A DNA stretch of 64,000 nucleotides. Origin: Kangiellaceae bacterium (GTDB taxonomy: Bacteria > Pseudomonadota > Gammaproteobacteria > Enterobacterales > Kangiellaceae). The first letter of the stretch is position 1, and each line of letters starts with the position of its first letter. This document shows positions 28,021 to 36,989 of the stretch, one piece after another. The DNA is taken from assembly GCA_026196875.1 (NCBI GenBank), contig JAPHTP010000048.1, forward strand, positions 61,879-125,878, in the 5' to 3' direction. The notes below the pieces were generated by a model, which saw only the letters and a program-made list of their open reading frames with translations, searched no databases and was not told where the DNA came from. The translations under genes and the position numbers were made by a program.

Positions 28021-29688
28021 ATGAATGATTTTTTAAAGCTGGATTTTAACGAACGTAGCGACCAACTCAGCGAGATAGCCCGAGCCTCAGAATTCTCAGA
28101 CTTATGGCGCTATCCTGAAAGACTATCGTTAGAGCAAAAAATCGCAACAATGAATAGCCTTACGCCCTCACAAGTTTTATGCACCAACGGTGGCGATGAG
28201 GCGATTATGATTTTAATGCGTATCATCAAAGAAACATCGAGTTTAATTTTACCATTGCCAGCTTTCTCCCAATATACTTGGGGCAATGAAAGTTGGCAGC
28301 TAAATTCTCAACTAATTTCCGCCCGTTCTAATCTTACTATTGATTTAGATGCAACCTTAGCTGCAGTTAAACGGACTCCTGGCGCAATAACGGTGATCAC
28401 ACGCCCCAATAACCCAACTGGTGAATCAATCGAGTGGAATAAATTAGTAAAACTCATTGAGACCTCTAAAGAAGTGGGGGGATGGATATTTTTAGACGAA
28501 GCTTATATTGAATTTAGCGAGCAGACTCTCTCGTCGCAAGCCTCAAATAAATCCAATCAACTAGTTTCACAATTTGAAAACTTGGTCATTCTAAGGACTT
28601 TGTCCAAAGCGTACGGCTTGGCAGGAATCAGACTAGGATATTTAATTGGAAACGAGAAGTTGATTGAAGAGTTTGGTCAACGTTGCATGCCATTTAACGT
28701 ACCTCAACCGAGTCTGCAAATTGCCGATAGCGCGCTATCTTCAAGAAACGTTTCGGAAATGTATGAGTACTGCAAGCAAATCAAAGAAAACCGAACCATT
28801 TTGCAGAACTGGCTGATAAAAAACGGCATTGAGTCGATAAAAAGCGATGCTAACTTCATTTTGTTTAGAGTCCCCCCATCACAAGCTCAAGCAATTCAAT
28901 CCTTCCTAGGTAAAAATGGTATCGCAGTAAGAACCTTTAACCGAGGCGAGCTAAGCGGCTGTGTAAGAGTTACGATTCCCTACGAATTAGGTCGGTTAAT
29001 GCCTTTGTTGGAACAAGTACTAACGCCTAAGCTAATCTGCCTGGATATGGATGGTGTACTCATCGATACTAGTAGTAGCTATGACGAAACCATAAAAGCA
29101 ACGGTTAAATATTTCAGCGATGTTGAGGTTCAACAACAACAAATTTTCGAGTTAAAAGACAATGGAGGATTTAATAATGACTGGGTTCTGACTCAGCAGC
29201 TATTAAAGCAGGATGGATTTGATATTTCCCTGAAAGCAGTTACCGACAAATTTCAAGAGCTGTACTTAGGCGAAAATAATGACGGTTTTGTTGCCAACGA
29301 AGAATTGCTAATTAACAAAGAGCTGATTGCGGATATTAATTCTACTCGTTCACAAGTTGCTATAGTCACCGGCCGGCCGAGAAATGAAGCTAACGCAGGA
29401 ATCGCACTAGTTGGTTTTTCAAACGTCGATCTCATTAGCCTTGACGACGTAGACCAACCGAAACCATCGCCTGAAGGAGTCCAAAAATTACAAAGCAAAT
29501 ACTCAAATTTCAGTTGGATGTGCGGCGACAACCCAGACGATATGAAAGCCGCCAACGGCTCGAATTCACTCGCCATTGGTATTGGAAAAAGAAACGCCAA
29601 AACACTCTATCAGTCGGGAGCGGACATAGTCCTGGAGAATATCAATCAATTGGAGAACTGGTTAAAACCAGTGAAGAATAATGACTGA
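28021..29688 (+). CDS. hisC: Fusion: histidinol-phosphate aminotransferase (HisC) - HAD phosphatase
   Basis: A 555-residue two-domain enzyme. Residues 1-335 are HisC: CTNGGDEAIMILMR, RPNNPTGE, FLDEAYIEF and the PLP lysine in RTLSKAYGLAGIRLGYL. From about 337 a HAD hydrolase follows with all four motifs: CLDMDGVLIDT, IVTGRPR, the KPSPEG lysine and CGDNPDDMKAA. The adjacent HisB lacks the HAD phosphatase half found in E. coli HisB, so the HAD part is inferred to be the histidinol-phosphate phosphatase, giving two consecutive-pathway activities around HisD substrate supply. It begins 13 bp after hisG and overlaps hisB by 8 bp. Confidence 0.9.
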   Translation: MNDFLKLDFNERSDQLSEIARASEFSDLWRYPERLSLEQKIATMNSLTPSQVLCTNGGDEAIMILMRIIKETSSLILPLPAFSQYTWGNESWQLNSQLISARSNLTIDLDATLAAVKRTPGAITVITRPNNPTGESIEWNKLVKLIETSKEVGGWIFLDEAYIEFSEQTLSSQASNKSNQLVSQFENLVILRTLSKAYGLAGIRLGYLIGNEKLIEEFGQRCMPFNVPQPSLQIADSALSSRNVSEMYEYCKQIKENRTILQNWLIKNGIESIKSDANFILFRVPPSQAQAIQSFLGKNGIAVRTFNRGELSGCVRVTIPYELGRLMPLLEQVLTPKLICLDMDGVLIDTSSSYDETIKATVKYFSDVEVQQQQIFELKDNGGFNNDWVLTQQLLKQDGFDISLKAVTDKFQELYLGENNDGFVANEELLINKELIADINSTRSQVAIVTGRPRNEANAGIALVGFSNVDLISLDDVDQPKPSPEGVQKLQSKYSNFSWMCGDNPDDMKAANGSNSLAIGIGKRNAKTLYQSGADIVLENINQLENWLKPVKNND

Positions 29689-30268
29689 GCAAAATTTAAT
29701 AATTGAAGTTCAACGCAAGACAAAAGAAACCGATATCCAGCTCCGCTTGAACGTACGTGGCAATCAACAAATCGAAATTGATACCGGAGTAGGTTTTTTT
29801 GACCACATGTTGACCGCACTAGCGTCTCACGCGCGCTGGGATCTTTCGCTAGAAGTAAAGGGTGATCTAGAAGTGGACGATCATCATTCGGTAGAAGATA
29901 TTGCAATTTGCTTAGGTAACGCACTCCAGCAAAGCTGGCGCAAGTTGCCGAATATGCAACGCTATGGGCAAAGACTTTTACCGATGGATGAAGCTTTAAT
30001 TCTTTGTGCGGTCGATCTATCCGGAAGAGCTTACTACGTGGGCCAATTGAATTTCACTCGAGAATATTTAGGCGGCGTGAGTACAGAAATGTTCGAGCAC
30101 TTTTTTAATACCTTAGCATCAGCGGCCGGTATGACATTACACATCAAACCTGAGTATTTTCGCAACAACCATCACTTGGCAGAGGGTTGCTTTAAAGCTC
30201 TAGCATATGCATTAAAAGAAGCGTTATCAGACAGTCAAGGCGAAGTATCAACTAAAGGTGTTTTATGA
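29681..30268 (+). CDS. hisB: Imidazoleglycerol-phosphate dehydratase, monofunctional
   Basis: A 195-residue IGP dehydratase that makes imidazole acetol phosphate. Metal-binding motifs are DDHHSVED (about 67-74) and NNHHLAEGCFKAL (about 168-180), with GFFDHML and MDEALI also present. It lacks the N-terminal HAD histidinol phosphatase of enteric HisB (about 355 residues), which makes the HisC-fused HAD domain necessary or at least likely. Start ATG overlaps the upstream stop by 8 bp, and its own end overlaps hisH as ATGA. Confidence 0.95.
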   Translation: MTEQNLIIEVQRKTKETDIQLRLNVRGNQQIEIDTGVGFFDHMLTALASHARWDLSLEVKGDLEVDDHHSVEDIAICLGNALQQSWRKLPNMQRYGQRLLPMDEALILCAVDLSGRAYYVGQLNFTREYLGGVSTEMFEHFFNTLASAAGMTLHIKPEYFRNNHHLAEGCFKALAYALKEALSDSQGEVSTKGVL

Positions 30269-30861
30269 CCAAAATACTCATTGTAGATACTAAGGCAGGC
30301 AACTTATTTAGCCTGCGGGCAGCAATTGAACGTCTTGACCTAGCGGTCGAGATTAAGGATAAACCTCCTGCTGATAAATATGGCGCAATTGTTATTCCGG
30401 GGCAAGGCCGCTTTGGTACGGTGCTCTCAAATCTGCGAAAAAACAATTGGGTTCCTTTTCTGGAGGAAGCTAGGCAGAAGCGTATCCCAATGCTGGGCAT
30501 TTGCGTCGGCATGCAAATATTTTTTGAAGCAAGTGACGAGGACCCCGATGCAGCAGGCTTTGGTTGGTTCAAAGGCAAAGCAGAAAGACTCGATTTTCCA
30601 AAAAAACCAATGGTAGGTTGGGCTGATTTAGAGACTATAAACTCAGCCCGCAATTGGCCAAAGGAGCCAGTCTACTTTGTGAATAGTTTTGCCGTTAAAA
30701 ACTCAGATAAATCGATCGCAACCACCATCTACGGAGAGCGTTTTTGTGCTGCAATTCAGCAAGGCAGCTTTACCGGTGTTCAATTTCATCCTGAGAAATC
30801 GGCCCAGTGCGGTAGTGAAATTATTAGGCAATCCCTGACTATTACTGGAGAGTTAGCATGA
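30265..30861 (+). CDS. hisH: Imidazole glycerol phosphate synthase, glutaminase subunit
   Basis: A 198-residue class-I glutamine amidotransferase that delivers ammonia to HisF. The nucleophile is C80 in MLGICVGMQIFF, and the His-Glu pair is in VQFHPEKSA (about 173-181). PGQGRFG is the oxyanion-strand region. Overlaps hisB (4 bp) and hisF (4 bp, ATGA), so translation is coupled. Confidence 0.95.
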   Translation: MTKILIVDTKAGNLFSLRAAIERLDLAVEIKDKPPADKYGAIVIPGQGRFGTVLSNLRKNNWVPFLEEARQKRIPMLGICVGMQIFFEASDEDPDAAGFGWFKGKAERLDFPKKPMVGWADLETINSARNWPKEPVYFVNSFAVKNSDKSIATTIYGERFCAAIQQGSFTGVQFHPEKSAQCGSEIIRQSLTITGELA

Positions 30862-31637
30862 ATCAGCAAATCAGTTCAGAGTTAAAACCGCGGATTATTG
30901 TGTGTCTGGACGTTGATAAAGGACGAGTGGTCAAGGGGACCAACTTTAAGCAATTAAGAGACATGGGCGATCCTATCGAACTCGCCTTGCAATATGAACA
31001 ACAAGGCGCTGACGAATTGGTATTTCTTGATATTTCTGCAAGTAATGAAAATCGCCCTACTGCGCTTAAGTTAGTTACCGATATTGCGTGTAACTTATCT
31101 ATTCCTTTTACGGTAGGCGGAGGCTTAAAAAAACTGGACGACGTGCGCGCTTTTCTCGATGCAGGAGCAGATAAAGTTGCGCTAAATACCACCGCTATTT
31201 TACAGCCGGAGATCATCGATCAAACAGCCTTGGCTTATGGTAGCCAATGTGTGGTAGTAGCAATCGATGTTGACAAAGACGAACAACAAAACTTAGGCGT
31301 TTACATCAATGGCGGAAGAAAACTAACTGATAAGGTTTTCTTTGATTGGACCAAAGAGGTAGCCGATAGAGGTGCGGGGGAGATATTACTAACGGCGATG
31401 CATAAAGATGGCACAGGGTCAGGATTCGATACCAAGCTTACTTCAAAAGTGAGCAACCAAGTTACGGTACAAGTAATTGCTTCGGGCGGAGCTAAAAATG
31501 AAAAGCACTATTTGGACGCTTTCCAAAACGGCGCTGACGCATGTCTTGCTGCGGGGATGTTTCACTCTGGCGAATACACCGTAGGACAAGTTAAAGGCTA
31601 TCTCGAAGCCAATGGTTTAAATATTAGAAAAGTTTAG
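30858..31637 (+). CDS. hisF: Imidazole glycerol phosphate synthase, cyclase subunit
   Basis: A 259-residue (beta/alpha)8 barrel that forms IGP and AICAR from PRFAR and ammonia. The two catalytic Asp residues lie in IIVCLDVDKGRVVKG near the start and VVVAIDVDKDEQ (about 130-141). TVGGGLKKLDDV and VIASGGAKNEKHYLDAF are phosphate-binding turns. Here hisF precedes hisA, the reverse of the enterobacterial hisH-A-F order. Confidence 0.95.
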   Translation: MNQQISSELKPRIIVCLDVDKGRVVKGTNFKQLRDMGDPIELALQYEQQGADELVFLDISASNENRPTALKLVTDIACNLSIPFTVGGGLKKLDDVRAFLDAGADKVALNTTAILQPEIIDQTALAYGSQCVVVAIDVDKDEQQNLGVYINGGRKLTDKVFFDWTKEVADRGAGEILLTAMHKDGTGSGFDTKLTSKVSNQVTVQVIASGGAKNEKHYLDAFQNGADACLAAGMFHSGEYTVGQVKGYLEANGLNIRKV

Positions 31638-31650
31638 GTAGGAAATAAAA

Positions 31651-32886
31651 ATGTTGATTCCATCAATTGATCTAATGGACGGAAAAGCAGTCCAGTTGAA
31701 GCAAGGTAAGGAAAAAGTCTTAGAGCGCGAAGATGTATTTGAGTTACTCGAAGAATTTTCTGTTTATGGTGAAGTTGCAATCATCGATCTAGATGCGGCA
31801 CTTGGCAAGGGAAGTAATAAAAATCTCATTAAAAAACTATTGCAACGCAGGCCATGCCGCGTTGGCGGAGGAATTCGTGATCTCGAAACTGCCCAAGAAT
31901 ATATAAAGGCCGGTGCCTCTAAGATTATTATTGGTACCAATTGCCGCCAAGAATGGGTAAAAAAAATCTCACCCGAATGGCTCATTTTTGCGATCGACGC
32001 AAAGGGGGACTATTGGTCAACTCAAGGCTGGCAAAATACTGAAGGCGAAAAAGTAATCGACCTAATTCCTGAGCTGGCAAAAAACTGCAGTGAATTCTTA
32101 TATACGCAGGTTGAGAAAGAAGGCTTACTACAAGGCTTAGATCGTACTCGCATTAAACAAGTCATAGATTCGTCAAATGTTCCCGTTACAATCGCAGGCG
32201 GGATAACCGATCTCGACGATATCAACTGGTACACCAGACTGGGCGCCAATGGACAAATAGGCATGTCAATCTATACCGGTCGGCTAAACTTAATCGATTG
32301 TTTTTTAACTCAACTAGATTGGGAAAAGCAATCTTTAATTCCAACGATTGTTCAAGATGTAGACACTAATAAAATCGTTATGCTAGCTTATTCAAATAAA
32401 GACTCATTAACCCAGGCGCTAGAAAAAAGGAAAGGGATCTATTGGAGCCGCAGTCGCAATCAACTGTGGCAGAAAGGATTGACCAGTGGAAATCAACAGA
32501 AACTCGTCCAAGCCGACTTTGATTGTGATGGCGATACATTGCTGTTTAGAGTTCAGCAGAAAAACAACGCCTGTCATTTAGATAGATATAGCTGTTTTGC
32601 ATCTCAAGTAAAAGGATTTGACTTATCAAGACTTAACCGTTTGCTTGACAAGAGAAAACAGGAATTACCCGAAAAATCCTTCACCAGTAAATTATTTCAA
32701 TCAGCCGACTTTCGAGCTGAAAAAATTCGTGAAGAATCAGAAGAATTAATCGAAGCGGTTAGCCGAGACGATGTACGCTGGGAAGCGGCTGACTTAATTT
32801 TCTTTGCTCTAACAGATGCGGTAGCAAAAGGCGTTAACATTAACGACATCACCAACGAGCTGAGGAGTCGATTCAATGATCAATAA
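31651..32886 (+). CDS. hisA: Trifunctional fusion HisA-HisI-HisE
   Basis: A 411-residue protein joining three steps. Residues 1-230 are HisA (ProFAR isomerase): LIPSIDLMDGKAVQLKQG with the first Asp, RVGGGIRDLETA, FAIDAKGDYWSTQGWQ with the second Asp, and TIAGGITDLDD. About 235-335 is HisI (PR-AMP cyclohydrolase): WSRSRNQLWQKGLTSGN, DFDCDGDTLLF (zinc/metal site) and NACHLDRYSCF. About 345-411 is HisE (PR-ATP pyrophosphatase): REESEELIEAV and WEAADLIFFAL. HisI-HisE fusions are common, but attachment of HisA in front is unusual. AGGTAGGA precedes the ATG, and the end overlaps hisD by 11 bp. Confidence 0.92.
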   Translation: MLIPSIDLMDGKAVQLKQGKEKVLEREDVFELLEEFSVYGEVAIIDLDAALGKGSNKNLIKKLLQRRPCRVGGGIRDLETAQEYIKAGASKIIIGTNCRQEWVKKISPEWLIFAIDAKGDYWSTQGWQNTEGEKVIDLIPELAKNCSEFLYTQVEKEGLLQGLDRTRIKQVIDSSNVPVTIAGGITDLDDINWYTRLGANGQIGMSIYTGRLNLIDCFLTQLDWEKQSLIPTIVQDVDTNKIVMLAYSNKDSLTQALEKRKGIYWSRSRNQLWQKGLTSGNQQKLVQADFDCDGDTLLFRVQQKNNACHLDRYSCFASQVKGFDLSRLNRLLDKRKQELPEKSFTSKLFQSADFRAEKIREESEELIEAVSRDDVRWEAADLIFFALTDAVAKGVNINDITNELRSRFNDQ

Positions 32887-34093
32887 AGCTAGCATTATTC
32901 GCGCGGTTGACTGGCAACGTACAGCTCTTGCGGATGATTCACGAATATCCGAGTCAGTAACAGAGATACTTAGGCGAATTGAAATTGAAGGAGATGCGGC
33001 CGTAGATGGATATGCATTGGAGTTTGATCAATGCAAACCGGAAAAAATTCCACTTAAGCCGTTTGATGAATATCAATTAGATTCTGAACTGGCTAAATCC
33101 ATTAAGTTAGCGGCCAAACGCATCGAGAAGTTTGCAGAATTTCAAAAACAGAGTTTAACCTCAAATTACTTCGAGGATGAATATGGTCGCTTCGGACAGC
33201 AAGTTGTTCCAGTTGAACGCGTTGGCGCATATATTCCTGGCGGAAGATTTCCCCTAATTTCTAGCGCATTGATGACTTTGATTCCCGCCAAGGTAGCGGG
33301 TTGCCAACAGCGCATCGCATGCTCTCCTTCAGATAATCCAGCCATTTTAGCAGCGGCTTCCTTAGCTGGTGCGACTCAATTTATTAAGCTCGGTGGCGTG
33401 CAAGCAATTGGCGCGTTAACTTTGGGGTATTCAGACATTGAAAATGTTGAATTAATTGTCGGCCCCGGAAATGCCTGGGTCAATGAAGCCAAAAAACAGG
33501 TCCAAGCGAAAGTTAAGATTGATGGATTAGCGGGGCCAAGTGAACTTCTAGCCCTTTGCGATCGAAATCAGCCAATCGAGTGGCTGGCTTTTGACGCTCT
33601 TGCTCAAGCAGAACACGATCCAATGGCTTGCTCAATCATTGTAAGTGATGATTCAGACTGGTTGGTTGATATGCTCAGTTATTTAGAAAACTCGGATGAC
33701 ACCAGAGCTCTGTTGCAAAGTAAACAAATCGAATTAATTTATGCTGAGTCACCACAATCAATGCTCGAATTCAGTGAAAACTTTGCGCCAGAGCATTTAA
33801 TGCTCTGCCACCAAGAAGTTGAGATTTCAGATCTAAAAAATTATGGTTCGCTCTTTGTTGGCGCTAATAGCGCTGTTGCACTTGGGGATTACATCAGTGG
33901 CCCCAATCACACGCTACCAACTCTAGGCTACGCAAAACAGACAGGGGGGCTGAGCGTGGCCAATTATTTAAAAGTCTTGACTGTTCAGGAAGTTAACAAT
34001 TTCGGCCGAAAAGTACTGTCTCGCTCCGCCTTGCAAATAGCCGAAGCAGAAGGATTGATCTACCATGCCAAGAGTTTACAAGTACGTAAATGA
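32876..34093 (+). CDS. hisD: Histidinol dehydrogenase
   Basis: The last pathway enzyme, oxidising histidinol to histidine with two NAD+ and zinc. 405 residues, about 30 shorter than E. coli HisD. Typical segments: RVGAYIPGGRFPLISSALMT, IVGPGNAWVNEAKKQV, LAGPSELLALCD, ALAQAEHDPMA with zinc ligands, FAPEHLML with the catalytic Glu-His, and SGPNHTLPTLGYAK. It is the last gene of the operon, whereas enterics place hisD second. A strong terminator follows at 34123. Confidence 0.94.
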   Translation: MINKASIIRAVDWQRTALADDSRISESVTEILRRIEIEGDAAVDGYALEFDQCKPEKIPLKPFDEYQLDSELAKSIKLAAKRIEKFAEFQKQSLTSNYFEDEYGRFGQQVVPVERVGAYIPGGRFPLISSALMTLIPAKVAGCQQRIACSPSDNPAILAAASLAGATQFIKLGGVQAIGALTLGYSDIENVELIVGPGNAWVNEAKKQVQAKVKIDGLAGPSELLALCDRNQPIEWLAFDALAQAEHDPMACSIIVSDDSDWLVDMLSYLENSDDTRALLQSKQIELIYAESPQSMLEFSENFAPEHLMLCHQEVEISDLKNYGSLFVGANSAVALGDYISGPNHTLPTLGYAKQTGGLSVANYLKVLTVQEVNNFGRKVLSRSALQIAEAEGLIYHAKSLQVRK

Positions 34094-34122
34094 GTAGAAT
34101 CTAATTTAGAAAATTAAAAGAT

Positions 34123-34158
34123 GCACCGCAACAAAACTAGTTTTGCGGTGCTTTTTTC
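34123..34158 (+). terminator. Terminator of the his operon
   Basis: GCACCGCA (34123-34130) pairs with TGCGGTGC (34144-34151), with an inner CAAAACTAGTTTTG palindrome, and six T follow. It lies 30 bp after the hisD stop. Confidence 0.9.
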
Positions 34159-34300
34159 GTCATAGATTAAAAAATATTCAATTTTGTTTTTAGTACAAAT
34201 ACGACGTAAAAATCTCAATTGTCCTTAAAATATTTTTTATCACGCCAAAACAAAATATCAATTATTACTCCCAAGAGATATATTTTTATTTCTAGCGAAT

Positions 34301-34323
34301 AATTCACACTAATAGTGTGAATT
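34301..34323. promoter_or_regulatory. Perfect 10-bp inverted repeat, probable operator
   Basis: AATTCACACT (34301-34310), AAT spacer, AGTGTGAATT (34314-34323): a perfect 23-bp palindrome with a three-base centre, lying 162 bp upstream of the metalloprotease start in otherwise AT-rich DNA. It has the size and symmetry of a dimeric repressor site, and there is no T-run to make it a terminator. The regulator is unknown. The remaining 34159-34484 is AT-rich leader DNA with no further gene. Confidence 0.55.
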
Positions 34324-34484
34324 TTCACCTTCCCAACCATCAATTATTTCGAATAAAAACGTCTTCGAATTTGATATTTGTAAATACAAAAAGTCTTATT
34401 CAGATTCAACAATTAAAACAACTCTTTTTTAAAACAAATACACCAAATATAAAAATTACACTTAAAGAAAGTGGAGGCAATCAA

Positions 34485-36362
34485 ATGAATCCTAAACTCA
34501 AAGGCATTTCTGCAATGCTCTTGCTAATGGGAAGCAGCCTGTCCGCGTCCGCGGCAGAACCATTATTTAAAGCAGTAAAGCAATCCCAATCCTCAGCATC
34601 AGTGCAACTTTCCATACCAGGTGAAGTTGGCGTTACTCAGATGCAATTAAATACCGGTGTGCTAACTCAAAACACACAACAAATCGAACTTAATTTGGGG
34701 AAAGATATTTCCTTAATTGTTGACAGACAAAGTGCCAATATTAATCCGCAAGGCAGTTTGGTTTGGAAAGGAAATAATAATTCACAAAGCTCATTAAATG
34801 ACACAACGCATTCTATGAAAAATGATGCCGTGTTAGTTAAAACTGCACTAGGTATCACTGGTTCAGTTCGTGTAAATGGAAAGCTTTTTAGAATTCGTCC
34901 AGCATCAAATGGCATTCACCAAATTATTCAAGTTGACGAATCCAAAATGCCGCAGGATCACCCGCCAGGTGAAATGCAAATTTTGGAACAAACTGCAGAC
35001 TTAAATGCCGCAATTAACAACTTGAATTTTGACAACATTGCGCCACAAGCTTCTGCTAACGCGCCAGACATAAAAATTCTGGTTGCCTACACGGCGGCTG
35101 CGAAGGCACAAGTTTCTGACATTCAGGGTTTAATCGAACTAGCCGTTGCCGAGACTAACACCGGTTATTCAAACTCAGGCGTCGATGCGACTATGACTTT
35201 GGTTCATACCTATCAGGTTAGTTATAATGAAAGTAATTTTTCCACTGACTTATCTTACTTCCGTAATAACAATGATGGCGTAATGGATGAGGTCCATGGC
35301 AAACGTGATCAATATGGCGCTGACGTTGCAATGATAATGACCAATGTTACAGATTATTGCGGCTTAGCATCTGACATTGGCTCAACCTCTGCGACGGCTT
35401 TTGCCGCGGTCTATCACGGTTGTGCAACCGGATATTATTCTTTCGGCCATGAAGTCGGTCACTTGCAATCAGCTCGTCATAATCCAGAAGCCGATCCGAC
35501 TAACTCTCCTTACGCATTTGGTCACGGTTACCAATATGGCGCAGGTGGTTGGAGAACTGTTATGGCATACAACTGTTCTCCAAGTTGTACCCGTATTAAC
35601 TGGTGGTCTAATCCAAATAAAACTCGCAATGGTGCGGCAATGGGAACGAGTTCTCGTCATGACAATGCTCGAGTTCTAAACCTAACTGCGGCAACTATCG
35701 CGGGCTTTAAAGGAGGTGGCACAACTCCTCCACCAACTAACGAATTAACTAATGGCGAAGCGGTCACTGGTCTTTCAGGTGCGCAAGGTGCTGAACTGAA
35801 ATACACGTTAGATGTTCCATCATCTGCCTCTAGCCTATCCTTTGTGATCAGCGGTGGAAGTGGTGACGCTGACATGTATGTGAAGTTCGGATCTGAACCG
35901 ACCACATCCAGCTACGATTGTCGCCCATATAAGAACGGCAACGATGAAACCTGCACCATCAGTAATATACAAGCAGGAACTTATCACGTGATGATAAGAG
36001 GATACTCTTCATTTTCAGGTGTTAGTTTAACAGGTACATATTCCGAAGATACAGGTGGTGGCCCAGGAAGCATTAACGAGTCCAACTTATCAGCATCACA
36101 AGGTAACTGGAACTACTTCACGATTGACGTAGCAGCAGGTACTGCTAATCTTTCACTTAATATTTCAGGTGGAAGTGGGGATGCAGATCTTTACGTAAGA
36201 CGAGGCTCACAGCCAACAACTTCAAGTTACGACTGTCGCCCTTATAGAAATGGTAATAGCGAAACTTGCAGTTTCACAAACCCAGCCTCTGGAACATGGC
36301 ATATCGGTGTACGAGCCTACCGTACTTATTCCGGTGTGACATTATCAGGTAATTGGCAATAG
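34485..36362 (+). CDS. Secreted zinc metalloprotease (reprolysin/M12-like) with two PPC domains
   Basis: A 625-residue exported protease from ATG 34485, which has GGAGG seven bases upstream; the frame is open further upstream to 34317 but without a signal peptide. A signal peptide (about 1-25) ends ASAAEP, and a propeptide runs to about 190. The catalytic domain (about 195-395) has the zinc site FGHEVGHLQSARH (HExxHxxxxxH, with Ser where metzincins usually have Gly) and a Met-turn-like VMAYNCSP. Two prepeptidase C-terminal domains (about 410-510 and 525-625) are near-copies sharing SGGSGDAD and TSSYDCRPY. Probably type II secreted, with the PPC domains removed on maturation. Confidence 0.85.
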   Translation: MNPKLKGISAMLLLMGSSLSASAAEPLFKAVKQSQSSASVQLSIPGEVGVTQMQLNTGVLTQNTQQIELNLGKDISLIVDRQSANINPQGSLVWKGNNNSQSSLNDTTHSMKNDAVLVKTALGITGSVRVNGKLFRIRPASNGIHQIIQVDESKMPQDHPPGEMQILEQTADLNAAINNLNFDNIAPQASANAPDIKILVAYTAAAKAQVSDIQGLIELAVAETNTGYSNSGVDATMTLVHTYQVSYNESNFSTDLSYFRNNNDGVMDEVHGKRDQYGADVAMIMTNVTDYCGLASDIGSTSATAFAAVYHGCATGYYSFGHEVGHLQSARHNPEADPTNSPYAFGHGYQYGAGGWRTVMAYNCSPSCTRINWWSNPNKTRNGAAMGTSSRHDNARVLNLTAATIAGFKGGGTTPPPTNELTNGEAVTGLSGAQGAELKYTLDVPSSASSLSFVISGGSGDADMYVKFGSEPTTSSYDCRPYKNGNDETCTISNIQAGTYHVMIRGYSSFSGVSLTGTYSEDTGGGPGSINESNLSASQGNWNYFTIDVAAGTANLSLNISGGSGDADLYVRRGSQPTTSSYDCRPYRNGNSETCSFTNPASGTWHIGVRAYRTYSGVTLSGNWQ

Positions 36363-36392
36363 TTTTTCGAAATATAAACTATATTAATCAAT

Positions 36393-36427
36393 AAAAAAGC
36401 CCGATTAATTTTTTAATCGGGCTTTTT
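36393..36427. terminator. Bidirectional intrinsic terminator after metalloprotease
   Basis: AAAAAAGCCCGATTAA pairs with TTAATCGGGCTTTTTT around a short T loop; flanking A and T runs allow termination on both strands. It closes the metalloprotease transcript about 30 bp after its stop. Confidence 0.9.
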
Positions 36428-36586
36428 TATCTTGATAATCAACCAAGTAAAGTGACAAATTCACTTTTCTCTATTAATTTTTCTATTACTGTAAACCAAT
36501 CTACAAATTCAAAACTCTCGTTTTGGCTGTATCTAATTGTTCTACTATACTCATAAATCTCATTTCTATAATGCTGGCTATTTATT

Positions 36587-36982
36587 ATGCCTTATGCAGT
36601 ATTTAGACCTACTTTAAATTTCCCGAGAATTCTGCAAAGTCTTCCTCTTATATTATTTGTCTTTTTTTCCTCAATTTTAGCTACAGGCTGTAGTTCAGAC
36701 ACACCTGATTATTTCCTCGACAACTTTTTAAAATCCGGTAAAGAAACTTTGATCCTTGATGTAAACCAAAACTTGGTTATCAATCAAGAAAATCGAACGA
36801 TGACGTTAAAAGCGTCTTTGGGAAGAAAAGACAAACAGCTTGTGCAAATTGAAGAGCAAAACGGAATACAAAAGCGGATTAAGTTTATTCAAGCCGGTAA
36901 GTATCAAATTACCATTTCATCGGATGAAAAAAATACTGCACCAAATCAATTTCAACAAACTATTAATATTCAAGTAAGGTGA
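36587..36982 (+). CDS. Small putative lipoprotein upstream of BNR protein
   Basis: A 131-residue exported protein. A hydrophobic signal (about 14-33) ends in ILATGCSSD, a loose lipobox with Cys at about 35 and Ala rather than Leu at -3. The mature part is a hydrophilic beta-rich domain of about 95 residues with no motif that I recognise. The stop lies 7 bp before the start of the large BNR-repeat protein, so the two are translated from one mRNA and may act together at the cell surface. Function unknown. Confidence 0.6.
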   Translation: MPYAVFRPTLNFPRILQSLPLILFVFFSSILATGCSSDTPDYFLDNFLKSGKETLILDVNQNLVINQENRTMTLKASLGRKDKQLVQIEEQNGIQKRIKFIQAGKYQITISSDEKNTAPNQFQQTINIQVR

Positions 36983-36989
36983 ATTGCCT

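Noticed and set aside
34317..34484. Extra 56 N-terminal residues for the metalloprotease
   Set aside because: GGAGG and a clear signal peptide define ATG 34485; the upstream part is low-complexity AT-rich leader DNA overlapping the palindrome.
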